DNA of 64,000 nt, taken from positions 345,466 to 409,465 of the forward strand of contig RQSC01000031.1 in the NCBI GenBank assembly GCA_013416795.1, read 5' to 3'. The notes under the pieces were generated by a model. That model ran no database searches and had not been told where the DNA came from. It saw only the letters and a program-made list of their open reading frames with translations. This stretch comes from Prasinococcaceae sp. CCMP 1430 (Eukaryota; Prasinodermophyta; Palmophyllophyceae; Prasinococcales; Prasinococcaceae). The translations under genes were made by a program, and so were the position numbers. Positions 40,996 to 49,899 of the stretch are shown in pieces (position 1 is the stretch's first letter; every line of letters begins with the position of its first letter).

Positions 40996-41501
40996 TGACG
41001 ATGCCCCCGGCCCCCCTCCCGCGCGCCGCGGCGGCTGGCCGACCGCCGCGGCGGCTGCCGGAAAACCCGCCGCGAACCCGCCGCGAAATAATCAACCGCG
41101 ATTTCGACTCCCATGCCATTTGTTCAAGGCATCGAGGTTTGGGTTACTGCAGCTACTTTATTTCATTTTGATAGAATTCCTTGCGCTGGCACGGTATTAG
41201 GGTTTAATTTGTAGGGTGTGTGAAATGTTGCGTTGATGGCGTTTCGATTTCGCTTGCTTTTGATGGGGCGTGCGGTCGACGCACCACTGCCGCGCCGAGC
41301 TCTTTAGGGCGCGCACGCGCAGCTGCGTGTGAATACGTGTGGTGGCGGGGGTGGGCGGGGGACCCGCGCGCCCGCGCGCTGCCGCCCCCGAACGCGCGGC
41401 GGAGCGGCGAGGGGGGGGGGGCGAGGAGGCGAGTCGTCGCTACCGGCTACGGCGACGCTGCTGCTGCTGCCGCTAGCGCTCTCGAGGCGTTGGGGACGGG
41501 C
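40996..41501. promoter_or_regulatory. Divergent promoter (UTP13 and organelle-protein gene)
   Basis: Contains TTAGGGTTTAA at 41198-41208, TTGATGGCGTTT at 41233-41244 and TTTTGATGG at 41258-41266, in a lower-GC island. The telo-box is consistent with ribosome-biogenesis co-regulation in green plants. Confidence 0.45.
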
Positions 41502-43160
41502 ATGAGGCGTGCGGTTGCCGCGGCAGCAGCTGCGGCGAGGAGGAGCGCCGTGAGCGCTGCGGATGTTCGTGGCTTCGCGGCGGATGCGCGCAGCGGTGGC
41601 GGGCGCGGCGGGGGGCGTGGCGGACGGGGGGGCGGGCGCGGCGCTGGTGCGCGCAGGGAGGACGTGGTGCGCAAGACGACAGGTCTCGTGCGCGCCGTCA
41701 CCCAACCGGGCGATTTGACGGACGACATGCTGCTGGACGCGCTGCGCTCTGCCGTCACCAAGCCCACGCACTTCCAGGACCAGCTGCGCGCTGCGGGCGA
41801 CACGTCAATCGACGAGATGGACTTGTCCGCGCTCGACCGCCAGCTTCCCGGCGTGAACGATGCGGAGAAGGCGCGGCTACGCGAGGTGATGGCGTACCTG
41901 CGCGTGAAACGCAAACCCGAAGAGACCACGCGTGCCGCGCAAGCTGCGCGCGAGTTCGCACGCAGCCGTGCGCTCTGGGAGCGCCTGCGCGACCGCCGCG
42001 GAGGCAAGGGCTTCCTCGCCAGCATGGGCGTATACAGGCTTGGCTGGCGCTCGATCGAGAACGCAAAGAAGTGGCGCCGCCCGAAGCTCAGCGACGGTGA
42101 GCTGGAGCGCCTCTTCCAGGGCACCAAGCTCGCCTGCCCTAAGGCCAGTGAGGGCGGCGATGACGGCGTCGCGCTCATAGACGGCGCCGAGGTCGACAGG
42201 CTAATCGCCGCCTACCAGGAGTGGGACGACTCTGAGGTACACACCGACCGCTGGGAACATCCCGCTGTGAGCGAGTGGAAGGACATGCACCGCGACGGCG
42301 TGGATCTCACGCATGGCCGCGTGGCCTTCTCCGCTGCGATGCAGTCCGCGCACCTCGCGCAGTTCGTCAAGGACGAGATCGCCGACCGCGCGCTCGACGA
42401 GGGTGAGTCGCCCGCGGACCTCGCCCGGGAGTACAAGATCCGCGAGGAGCGCGCGCGCGCCATCATCAACCATCGCCGCCTTGAGCGCGCGTATACGGAG
42501 CATGGGATGGCCGACTGCGTGAACAACGAGATGGCCGTCGAGTTCGAGGAGTGGATCAACTTCGGGCAGGGCACTTACCGCGGGGGCAACGACCATCACG
42601 TGGCCGCGACGCGCGACCCGACCTATATCCTCGCGCCCGAGGACGTGGCGGCGTATCCGGAGCGCGCTTCGTTGCTCGGCGCATCCATGCCCGACGTGGT
42701 GCCTGGCATGGAGCCTGCTGGCGCGGAGACAATCAGCGTCGACGACGAGCAATCGGCGTACGAGGCCGCCATGAGTGTGGCCGAGTTCATCGAGGATTCG
42801 GAGATGAATATTGACTCGGTGGTCGAATTCATCCAGGGGGAGGCGCAGCAACGCCGCGCAAAGGCCGAGAGGGAGAAGGCCAAGATGCTTGCTGCGGAGG
42901 CGGCCGACGGTGACGAAGGCGAGGCATCTACGGATGCGACCGCGGCAGAGGGCGAGGGCAACGACGGGGAGACCCCGGCTGCGCCGCGCAAACGCAAGCC
43001 TGGCAAGAGCATCATCGCGACGCTCATCGGCGAGAACGCTGACGACGTCAGAGTGGTCGTTGCGGAGCCGAACGGCTTCACGCGCGAGCCAACTGTCAAG
43101 GAGGCGGCGCGCGAGCGGCGGCGGCGCGTCAACAGGCCGCGCCGACGGCAGATGCTTTGA
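41502..43160 (+). CDS. Probable mitochondrial protein, mitoribosome-associated candidate
   Basis: 552 residues from ATG 41502. The N-terminus is a basic, alanine-rich presequence ([17 protein letters not shown]) followed by a GGRG-rich linker, suggesting import into mitochondria. The core contains KFLASMGVYRLGWRSIENAKKW-type sequence, a HPAVSEWKDMHRDG motif, and a helix-turn-helix-like block SPADLAREYKIREERARAIINHRRLE, followed by FEEWINFGQG. The REYKIREERARAIINHRRLE segment resembles one in fungal Bot1/mS45-like small-subunit mitoribosomal proteins; this is a weak similarity. The C-terminus is basic (RRRRVNRPRRRQML). Confidence 0.55.
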   Translation: MRRAVAAAAAAARRSAVSAADVRGFAADARSGGGRGGGRGGRGGGRGAGARREDVVRKTTGLVRAVTQPGDLTDDMLLDALRSAVTKPTHFQDQLRAAGDTSIDEMDLSALDRQLPGVNDAEKARLREVMAYLRVKRKPEETTRAAQAAREFARSRALWERLRDRRGGKGFLASMGVYRLGWRSIENAKKWRRPKLSDGELERLFQGTKLACPKASEGGDDGVALIDGAEVDRLIAAYQEWDDSEVHTDRWEHPAVSEWKDMHRDGVDLTHGRVAFSAAMQSAHLAQFVKDEIADRALDEGESPADLAREYKIREERARAIINHRRLERAYTEHGMADCVNNEMAVEFEEWINFGQGTYRGGNDHHVAATRDPTYILAPEDVAAYPERASLLGASMPDVVPGMEPAGAETISVDDEQSAYEAAMSVAEFIEDSEMNIDSVVEFIQGEAQQRRAKAEREKAKMLAAEAADGDEGEASTDATAAEGEGNDGETPAAPRKRKPGKSIIATLIGENADDVRVVVAEPNGFTREPTVKEAARERRRRVNRPRRRQML

Positions 43161-43664
43161 GCGCTGCCTCACGCGACTTTCTTATTTAATTTTTTGCCGG
43201 CCTGAGATAAGGCTTTCCCAACACACAGCATTGAGCAGCGCCTCTTGCGTGCTACCGGCCGCACTCTAGAGTGTGCGACACAACAGTGTGTACAAACATG
43301 GTATTGTTAGGATTCACAACAAACGCCCCCTATGATACATGAGAGTCGAGCAGTGTGCGAGCCTTCAGCGGCGCGTGACTATGGTCCGGGCTATCCTTTG
43401 TACGTGCGCCAGAGCGCCATCACGGGCGAGCGCGTGGCCGCGCTGAGTCAGCATGGCGTGCTCCGCTCGGCGCGAAGCAGCGCCCGGCGAGCAAGTGCTT
43501 CCGCCGGAGCCTCATAGTGGAGTGATTTGATTTGTCTTTTGCATAGTGTTTTCAGCATGCGGTGACGCCTGCCACCCTGCAGATATTGTGTATAATCTCT
43601 GGACCCAGCGCTGCGCAGGGCACGGGGCACGGACACATCCTGGCGGGGCGAGCGCACCACGCAC
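43161..43664. other. Intergenic, with short 3'-end-like motifs
   Basis: Contains GTGTACAAACATGG at 43288-43301 after the previous gene and a 61-codon open frame from ATG 43332 that cannot be supported as a gene on its own. Confidence 0.3.
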
Positions 43665-43880
43665 CTGCGATACAGACACCGGACACTTGGCAGGTTTTGG
43701 TCGTATGGTTGAGCACGGACTGCACCGTCTGTGAGAGATACAACGGCCGGTTGTGGGTTATCACCACGACGGCCGCAACTGCGATTTGCAAGTCGATCGA
43801 GCCGGCCTTTGGGGGGACGGGCGGATGGCGCGTGTCAGAGTTGCTGCCAACACCGTGCCATGCGGGTAGGACACGGACAA
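43665..43880 (-). pseudogene. Glycosyltransferase-like N-terminal fragment
   Basis: The minus strand reads LPAWHGVGS..DLQIAVAAVVVITHNRPLYLSQTVQSVLNHT, the first strand, nucleotide-sugar contact and helix of a GT-A glycosyltransferase (the VVVxTxNRPxYLxxTxxSVL pattern of GT13/GT2 enzymes). A GTGCGT donor follows at 43664, but the two CAG acceptors downstream both lead to a stop within about 20 codons, and no DxD motif or remaining domain is found before 43170. It is either a truncated relic or one exon of a gene whose other exons I cannot see. Confidence 0.4.
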
Positions 43881-44597
43881 GAGAGCACAGGCCTCAGCAA
43901 AGATTAAGAAGTCAACAGACTAGATTCAGTTATATGCTTGTCATTTGGTTATCGTCCCGGGCCGCGAGGGTCAGGCGCCGCGGCGGTGCTCACGACAAAG
44001 CAACACGCACCTCATCGATGTTCCACTGACAGGATTAAAAGATGGACATCGCCCCGACGTACGCCTTTGCATAGCTCTTCACGTTGGGGTCGATGGGGCC
44101 GCTCTTGCCACCGCCTCGCGCTGCAACGCGTCCACGACCGTGGGCCACACAGGGCGCCCCGCCCCGCCAGGTCCCCGTGCAACCCTAAAGAGGACGCGGG
44201 CACCTCCGCCGCGGGCCGCGGGCCGCCCCACGCGCGCGCCACCGCCCGGACAGATGCGCGGTCACCCGTGCATCCGCACGCGCGCGGCGAAGTTGTAGGT
44301 GGGAAGAAAAGGCAGGGGGAGGGGGGGTTACTGCCGCCGCCCCGCGCCCCGCCCCGCTGCGTGCGCTGTGGCGCGCCCGCGGCGGCCGCCACATGTGCGA
44401 ATTCAAAAAAAAAGTGGGCCATTTGCGCGCAAGAAAAAAAAAGTGTGCCGTACAGTCCTACACTATGTCGTTTCGCACGCCTCCGAATCGCATGCATTTC
44501 GACGTATGGATCGGAGCACACGCACGCAGGTGGGATACGGACACACGTCCGCAGCAGATTTTCCCGCGCGCGTGGAGCAGGGGCGTGCGCGGTGGAG
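43881..44597. other. Intergenic region
   Basis: No gene recognised. CAACCCTAAAG (44179-44189) is a telo-box-like element; two A-runs at 44405-44413 and 44433-44441 precede the next gene. Confidence 0.3.
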
Positions 44598-45324
44598 ATG
44601 CGAGAGGGGGGCGGGGCGGCACAGGCGGCGCGCGCGCAGGGGCGGACCCCGCGGGCGCGCGCATCGGCCCGGACGGCCGACGATCGGTCGTGGCGCGCGG
44701 CGCAGCGGCGCGCAGCACCGCGCGCGTTCGAGCTCGGCGACGCGGTGTGGCTGGCCATCCCGGGCGGGTTCGGGGCGCTCGCCGGGTTCTCGAACCTCCG
44801 CATTTTGAAGCGCGAGGCCGAAGCGCGCGCGAAACTCGACGCGGTCGATCCTGCCCTTGCTGCTGATGTCAACGAGGAGAACTTCGCGGTGCCATCGTAC
44901 AGGTATGGCCTGTTGTCGAAGCGAGCTGCGGCGCTGCAGTCGGGCGGGCCGGCCGCCGTAGAGGCGGAGATCGAGGCGCAGGCAGCGAAGGACAAGCGCG
45001 TGCGCTTTGCGCGCGCTGGGCCCGAGGGCAGCCCCGAGCGCGAGGCTGAACAGCTCCGATACATGGCTGAGGTGCGGCGGCAGCAAGCAGGCGCGAGGAG
45101 AGCGCGCACCCGCGGCGCCCCACCACTTTCTGTGTTTCGCATGGCACGCCGCTGACAGACTCGCCCCAACGCTCGCGTAGTGGTCGGCCAGCAGGGAGCA
45201 GAAAATTGGCGACGGCACGCTGATGGGACGAACGGCGGCTGAGTGGGCCAAATTTGCTGAGGACAAGCAGGATACCAACGCAGATGATGAGGGTGCCGAC
45301 GTAGGAGGCGGACGCTTTGAGTGA
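44598..45324 (+). CDS. Hypothetical two-exon protein
   Basis: Exon 1 44598-45071 and exon 2 about 45199-45324, giving about 199 residues. The join (GAG/GTGCGG..GGGAG/CAG) uses a weak acceptor; the exon 2 reading QKIGDGTLMGRTAAEWAKFAEDKQD is convincingly protein-like. The core holds one hydrophobic stretch, FELGDAVWLAIPGGFGALAGFSNLRIL, possibly a membrane-embedded helix, then a charged helical region. The N-terminal part is basic and may be a targeting peptide. No family is recognised. Confidence 0.5.
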
Positions 45325-45399
45325 GACGCGTACCGCCGTCCTGTTATTATCAGCGACGCTCGCACGCATCGCGCAAGCGCTGCGCGTGCCGCGTGCCGT

Positions 45400-47301
45400 C
45401 TACGCGCGGCCAGCGTCTCGCCGCCCTTGATCATACGCCTCACCCATGCGAGCCTCGAAGTGTGCCCGTTCGCCGTCCTCGAGCATGAGCTGGGAGAGGA
45501 CCTTCCAGCCAGGCTCCTGGGTGACCAATAGGTAGTCGTTTTTCGGGTCGAGAGAGTGCGAGTACGCCCCCATGACGACAGAGCACGCCAGTCGCGCGCG
45601 CACCAGCGTTGGTAAGACGCGCATCTCGACCTCGTCCAGCCCCGCCGCCGTCATTGCATATCCTCTCATCATCGCTGCACACGCCTCCACTGGGTCCACC
45701 TTGTTGAGCGCCTGGTACGCGAGGGCGATGGCGATCTCTGCCACGCGCCAGCTGTACACAGCATCGCCGAAGTCGACCACGCCAGCGGCCGCCCCATCGG
45801 CGACGAGGATGTTCTGCTCGTTGAGGTCGTTGTGCAGCGCCTGCTTCGGCAGCCTCTCGGACACAGGCGACACGACTTCCGCAAACTCGCGCAGAGCGCG
45901 CGCGGCCAGCGCCGATCTGGACTCATCGGCAATGCACCCCACGAAGCCCCCCACGGCTGCAAAGCGAGCGAGGTCCCACAAGTGCTCGCGGCGAAGCGCT
46001 GGCGGGATAGGCTCCATCTCGCCCAGCGCACGCGCCACCGTGCCGATGAGCCTGCCACAGTCGACCCAGAGCGCCTCCGTCTGCTCGAGGTCCTCGACCA
46101 GCGTCTTGCCCTCAACCCAACGTAGCAAGCGCACTGCGTGGCGCCCACCGATGTGACCGCTTCCGCCACCACTGCCCCCGCCCTCGCTTTCGCCCTCTCC
46201 CCCCGCCCCGCCTATGGATACGCCGAGCGCGGTGAACGCCCCCGCGTGCTCACCGCCGGTGCACACGACAGGCGTGGGGCATGGCACGCCCGCGCCCGCC
46301 ACCGCGAGCATCATAGAGTTCATCGCCTCGAGTAGCGGTGCGTTGTCGCTCTCGACGCCGTTGTGCACTTTGAGCACGTACCGCGCGCCGCCAGAGGCGT
46401 CGCGCACGGCGTAGTTGCGGTCATCGTACGACACGAGCTCGCGCAGCACCTCAGGAGAGGATACGCCCCAGCGCTCTTCCAGGAGCGACCGCGCGGCCGC
46501 GGCTGGCAGCTCAAGCGGCTTGCGTAGCTTGCGCCTCTCCTCCTCCTCCGCGCAGCGCCGAATGGCGTCGTCGCCCTCGGCCTCGGCATCCGCATGGGCT
46601 TCGGCGCCGTCATTCGCACCGTCCGGGCCATCCAGCGTGCCGCCCTCGACGAGGTCCCTCCGCTTGAGCTCCACGAGGCAAATCTTGCGGACTCCGCGCG
46701 TGATCTTCGACACGGCGTGCTCGGTGCGCGGCGTCGAGTAGATGACGGCGTCTCCCCTGTCCAGCGAGAGCGGCGTCGGCTCGTCGTTGGGCCCCATCGA
46801 CAGCACGCCGCCGTCGAAGTCCTCGCCGTGCTGCGCGCACATGACGATGGTGTTAAAGGAGCTCGTCGGATTGTCGAGGTGCCACGGGCACTCATGGCCG
46901 TCCGAGTACGTGATGTGTCGCACGTCTTGTGCGTGCGTCACCAGCTCCAGCTCCTCGGCGTCAACGCCGATGGCGCCGCCGAAGCCGTCCTTGAGCGACT
47001 GGACGCGCTCGAGCAGCCATGGGAAGCGCTTCGCCAGCGGCGCGGGTTTAGAGAAGAGCTGGGCGACCGCTGGCTGCCCGGGATCGTACTCGTCGCCCGG
47101 CTGGAGCTCCTCGCCGTCGAACGTGGTGCGGCTCACGCCAGCGCTGCCGCCGCCGCCGCCATCCGCGAACCACGCGTTGAGCTGGTCAACCTCCTCGCGC
47201 GAGCAGAAGCCGCGTGCGACGGCGTACGCCGCGGGCAGGTGGTCCTGCGCGGCCGCTCCGAAGAGCGCGCGCGACGTCGACGGCCGCGCGTTGCGCAGCA
47301 C
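45400..47301 (-). CDS. 2-oxoglutarate/Fe(II) oxygenase fused to hydroxylysine-kinase-like phosphotransferase
   Basis: 633 codons to a GTG at 47301; the frame stays open upstream and the ATG is unresolved. Residues about 20-205 form a prolyl-4-hydroxylase-type double-stranded beta-helix: YSDGHECPWHLDN supplies the HxD, FDGGVLSM, DAVIYSTPRTEHAV the distal histidine, and RGVRKICLVELK the 2-oxoglutarate arginine. Residues about 265-630 match the APH-fold 5-hydroxylysine kinase (HYKK/AGPHD1): SYDDRNYAV, YVLKVHNG, VRLLRWVEGKTL, the catalytic HNDLNEQNIL, VVDFGDAVYSW, and VVMGAYSHSLDPKNDYLLVTQEPGWKVL. Both active sites look complete, except that HGD-type kinases usually have glycine where this has asparagine. 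I infer that one polypeptide could hydroxylate and then phosphorylate a substrate. No intron is needed within the frame. Confidence 0.85.
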   Translation of the reverse strand: MLRNARPSTSRALFGAAAQDHLPAAYAVARGFCSREEVDQLNAWFADGGGGGSAGVSRTTFDGEELQPGDEYDPGQPAVAQLFSKPAPLAKRFPWLLERVQSLKDGFGGAIGVDAEELELVTHAQDVRHITYSDGHECPWHLDNPTSSFNTIVMCAQHGEDFDGGVLSMGPNDEPTPLSLDRGDAVIYSTPRTEHAVSKITRGVRKICLVELKRRDLVEGGTLDGPDGANDGAEAHADAEAEGDDAIRRCAEEEERRKLRKPLELPAAAARSLLEERWGVSSPEVLRELVSYDDRNYAVRDASGGARYVLKVHNGVESDNAPLLEAMNSMMLAVAGAGVPCPTPVVCTGGEHAGAFTALGVSIGGAGGEGESEGGGSGGGSGHIGGRHAVRLLRWVEGKTLVEDLEQTEALWVDCGRLIGTVARALGEMEPIPPALRREHLWDLARFAAVGGFVGCIADESRSALAARALREFAEVVSPVSERLPKQALHNDLNEQNILVADGAAAGVVDFGDAVYSWRVAEIAIALAYQALNKVDPVEACAAMMRGYAMTAAGLDEVEMRVLPTLVRARLACSVVMGAYSHSLDPKNDYLLVTQEPGWKVLSQLMLEDGERAHFEARMGEAYDQGRRDAGRA

Positions 47302-48392
47302 GCGCGCCTCGCACTCGCGCTCGCGCTCGCCCCCCGCGCACCCCCCCCCGCGAGGCGAGCGGCGTCCCCGCCGGCCGCGCCGGGACGCACGCGGCCGCCG
47401 CCGGGGGGGTCGTCGGCTTGTTGAGGTTAGGGTTGAGGGTTAAGGGTCGCACTTGTGGACCCTACAAGCGAAGCCGACCCGCTCCCATTCCCATGTGCCA
47501 GGCAGGGCCCGCAGCAGTGAAGGTCAAAACGCGTGCTGCACAGCAGTCACTCTCGACACACACGCACACACAGAGACCGCATGGGCGCCGGATTCGTCGC
47601 GAGCGATACGGAATCCACCCCGCGCAATGAGGTTCAAAATGACCACGCAAATGGATTCAAAATGGTCCAAAGTTTCGTCAAAACGTGGTGGATTCCCAGC
47701 CGCCGCGCAGCCGCCGCGCAGCGGCAGCGGCAGCGCCGCGGGGGCGCGGCCGCCCGCGCCGCGTAAGCATCGCCTCGGCGCCTCGCCCCCATTTCGGTCA
47801 GGACGAAATAGGGTTCGCAATGCGTCGCTTTTCGAGTGCGATGTGACCGAGGTCTCTCGCGGAGGTCGCGTTGAGGTTTCGCGCCCGCGCGAAAAGAAAT
47901 CCGCGCGCGCGCCACGCGCGCTCGAAAGGCGCCACGCGCGCGCGCGCGCGCGCGCGCGAAACCCGAACCGCGCCCCGCGCGAGAGCACGCGTCAAATCGA
48001 ACGCGACGCGCGACGCACTTGAAACCCTATATGATCCTGACCGGAATGACCCGTTCGTAAACCCGCGCGCGCGCGCGGGTTTTGCGCGCGCGGGGCCGGG
48101 GCAGGGCGGCCTGGGGCGGGCCACACTCGCGACGCGGCGGCAGCCGGGGAGGCGGAGGCCGGCGGGGGGAGTTGCGGGAGCGGAGGGAGGGAGGGAGAGC
48201 GGGACGGCTGCTCGCTGAGGCGCGCGGCGGTGGCGCACGGCGCAGCACGCGGCGGCCTTCGTGGGGGCGGCGGGCGGGCGCAAGGACGGGCTTGGGCCAC
48301 GGCGCTTCCGCCTCTCGCTTCTCGCTCAGGGGGTGAGGGGTGGGTGGGTGGGTGGAGGGCGCGTGCGTGCGTTGTGCTGGAGTGAGGCAGCA
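47302..48392. promoter_or_regulatory. Long divergent promoter region
   Basis: Between the oxygenase-kinase gene (-) and the ACR11-like gene (+). It contains TTAGGGTTGAGGGTTAAGGG (47427-47446), GGAATCC at 47610-47616 and its complement GGATTCC at 47690-47696, TAGGGTTCGC near 47810, a GC-alternating tract at about 47936-47959, and AACCCTATATGATCCTGACC near 48023. The N-terminal codons of the left gene may extend into its first 60 bases. Confidence 0.4.
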
Positions 48393-49543
48393 ATGGCGGC
48401 AGTGGCGATGGCGGGCGGTGCCGCGCGCTGCGCGGCGTGCACGGGCGCGCGCGCCGCGGCTCCGCGCCGCACCGCGGCCAAGGTGCAGCACCGCGCAGTG
48501 CGCGCCCATGCAGGCGCGGCTGTTGAGGAGGCCGCCGACGACGCGGAGACGGCCGACCTGCCGACACCGGTCGTGATTATCGACAACACGTCAGACCCTG
48601 CTGCCACCATCGTCAAGGTGAGAGCGCGTGAGCTTGCGGACCCCGTGGCCCTGCGCGAGCAGCGCGCATCGCCTGCGCACCCGCGCAACCTCGGCCCGGA
48701 GTGGTGGTGCTCTCCGCCCCATGAGCATCTTTGCGCGCCGCCCACTCGTCGCGACGCTCTTGCGTCTGGGACAAGGGAGCGCACGCGGGCGCTCCGTGCG
48801 ACCTTGTCAGAGGCGCTCTGTCCGCCGGCGCTTGCTCGCCGTGCCAGCATGGGAACGCGAGGCGGCGCCGCGCGCCCCCGCTGTCATTGTTTCAGTGCCT
48901 CCCTGGAGCGAGTATCTGACCAGTCACGCGCCCGTACCGACACGCCCGTCGCCTCGTCCGCCGCGTGTGCGCGCCCGCGCAGGTGCAATTCGGTGACCGC
49001 CTGGGCCTGCTGCTCGACACCATCGAGGCGCTCCGCGACCACGACCTCGACATCGTGCGCGGGCTTTGCGAGACCGAGGATGAGCAAGCGACCAACAGCT
49101 TCTACGTGACGGGCATCGATGGCGAGAAGGTGACGGACCCGCAGCGCATCGAGGACATGCGCCTGACGATTATCAGCAACATGGTTGAGTACCACCCCGA
49201 GGCGGGCGCCAAGTTCAACGAAGGCCCGTCCCACCCCAAGTCCCAGGAACCCACCAAGATCAGGGTGCGCGACTCGGAGGACGGCAAGTGCAGCTTGGTA
49301 GACATCAGCACCCCCGACCGCGCGGGCCTCCTCATCGACATCGTCAAGACCTTCAAGGACATCAACGTGAGCGTCTTCTCGGCGGAGATCGACACCGAGG
49401 GCCTCGTTGCGAAGGACACCTTCCGCGTGACCTATCACGGCCTGCCGCTGGACAAGAACATGTCGACGCTCGTGAAGAACGCGCTAATCTACTACCTCGC
49501 CAACCGCGGCAAGGGGACCGACCTGAACGAGGACAGCTACTGA
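48393..49543 (+). CDS. Plastid double-ACT-domain protein (ACR11/ACR12-like)
   Basis: Exons 48393-48617 and 48983-49543 join in phase 0 (GTGAGA..GCAG) to give 261 residues. The N-terminus is a transit peptide ending around VQHRAVRAHA. Two ACT domains follow: VVIIDNTSDPAATIVK / VQFGDRLGLLLDTIEALRDHDLDIVRG, and CSLVDISTPDRAGLLIDIVKTFKDINVSVFSAEIDTEG. In land plants ACR11 binds ferredoxin-dependent glutamate synthase and glutamine synthetase as an amino-acid sensor; that role is inferred here. The PDRAGLL and DRLGLLL loops are the usual ligand-binding turns. Confidence 0.88.
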
Positions 49544-49899
49544 GCTGTGCGCTCTGCCGTAGCGGCCGCTGGTCCCGCGTGTAGCGCTGCCGTGGCGGCC
49601 TGCGCCCCGTCGGGCTTCACGCCGAGGGCGCAGCCCTGCCGAGGGTAACGTGAGGGCTGCACTCAGATTGAGTGGCCGCCAATTTGACCTCTGCGCCACG
49701 GCTCACCTGTCAGCGCGGTTGAGCGCGGCGGCCATCCGCGTCACGCGCTGGGCGCAACGCGCGCGGCCAACCGCAGACCACGTGCATTTACTGTCTGCCG
49801 GGGGGGAGGGGATGGGGGGGGGCGCTCTCTGCGCGGTGCTTGGCGGCCCTGCGGCTAGCCAGCCGACGCGCAGCGCGGCGCCTTCGTTCCTGGCGGCGC
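49544..49899. other. Convergent 3' region
   Basis: Between the ACR11-like gene and trigger factor; G-run at about 49801-49821, no gene recognised. Confidence 0.3.

Noticed and set aside
43332-43517. 61-codon frame starting ATG with YPLYVRQSAITGERVAAL
   Set aside because: Looks slightly protein-like but too short, no homologue recalled, no splice partner.
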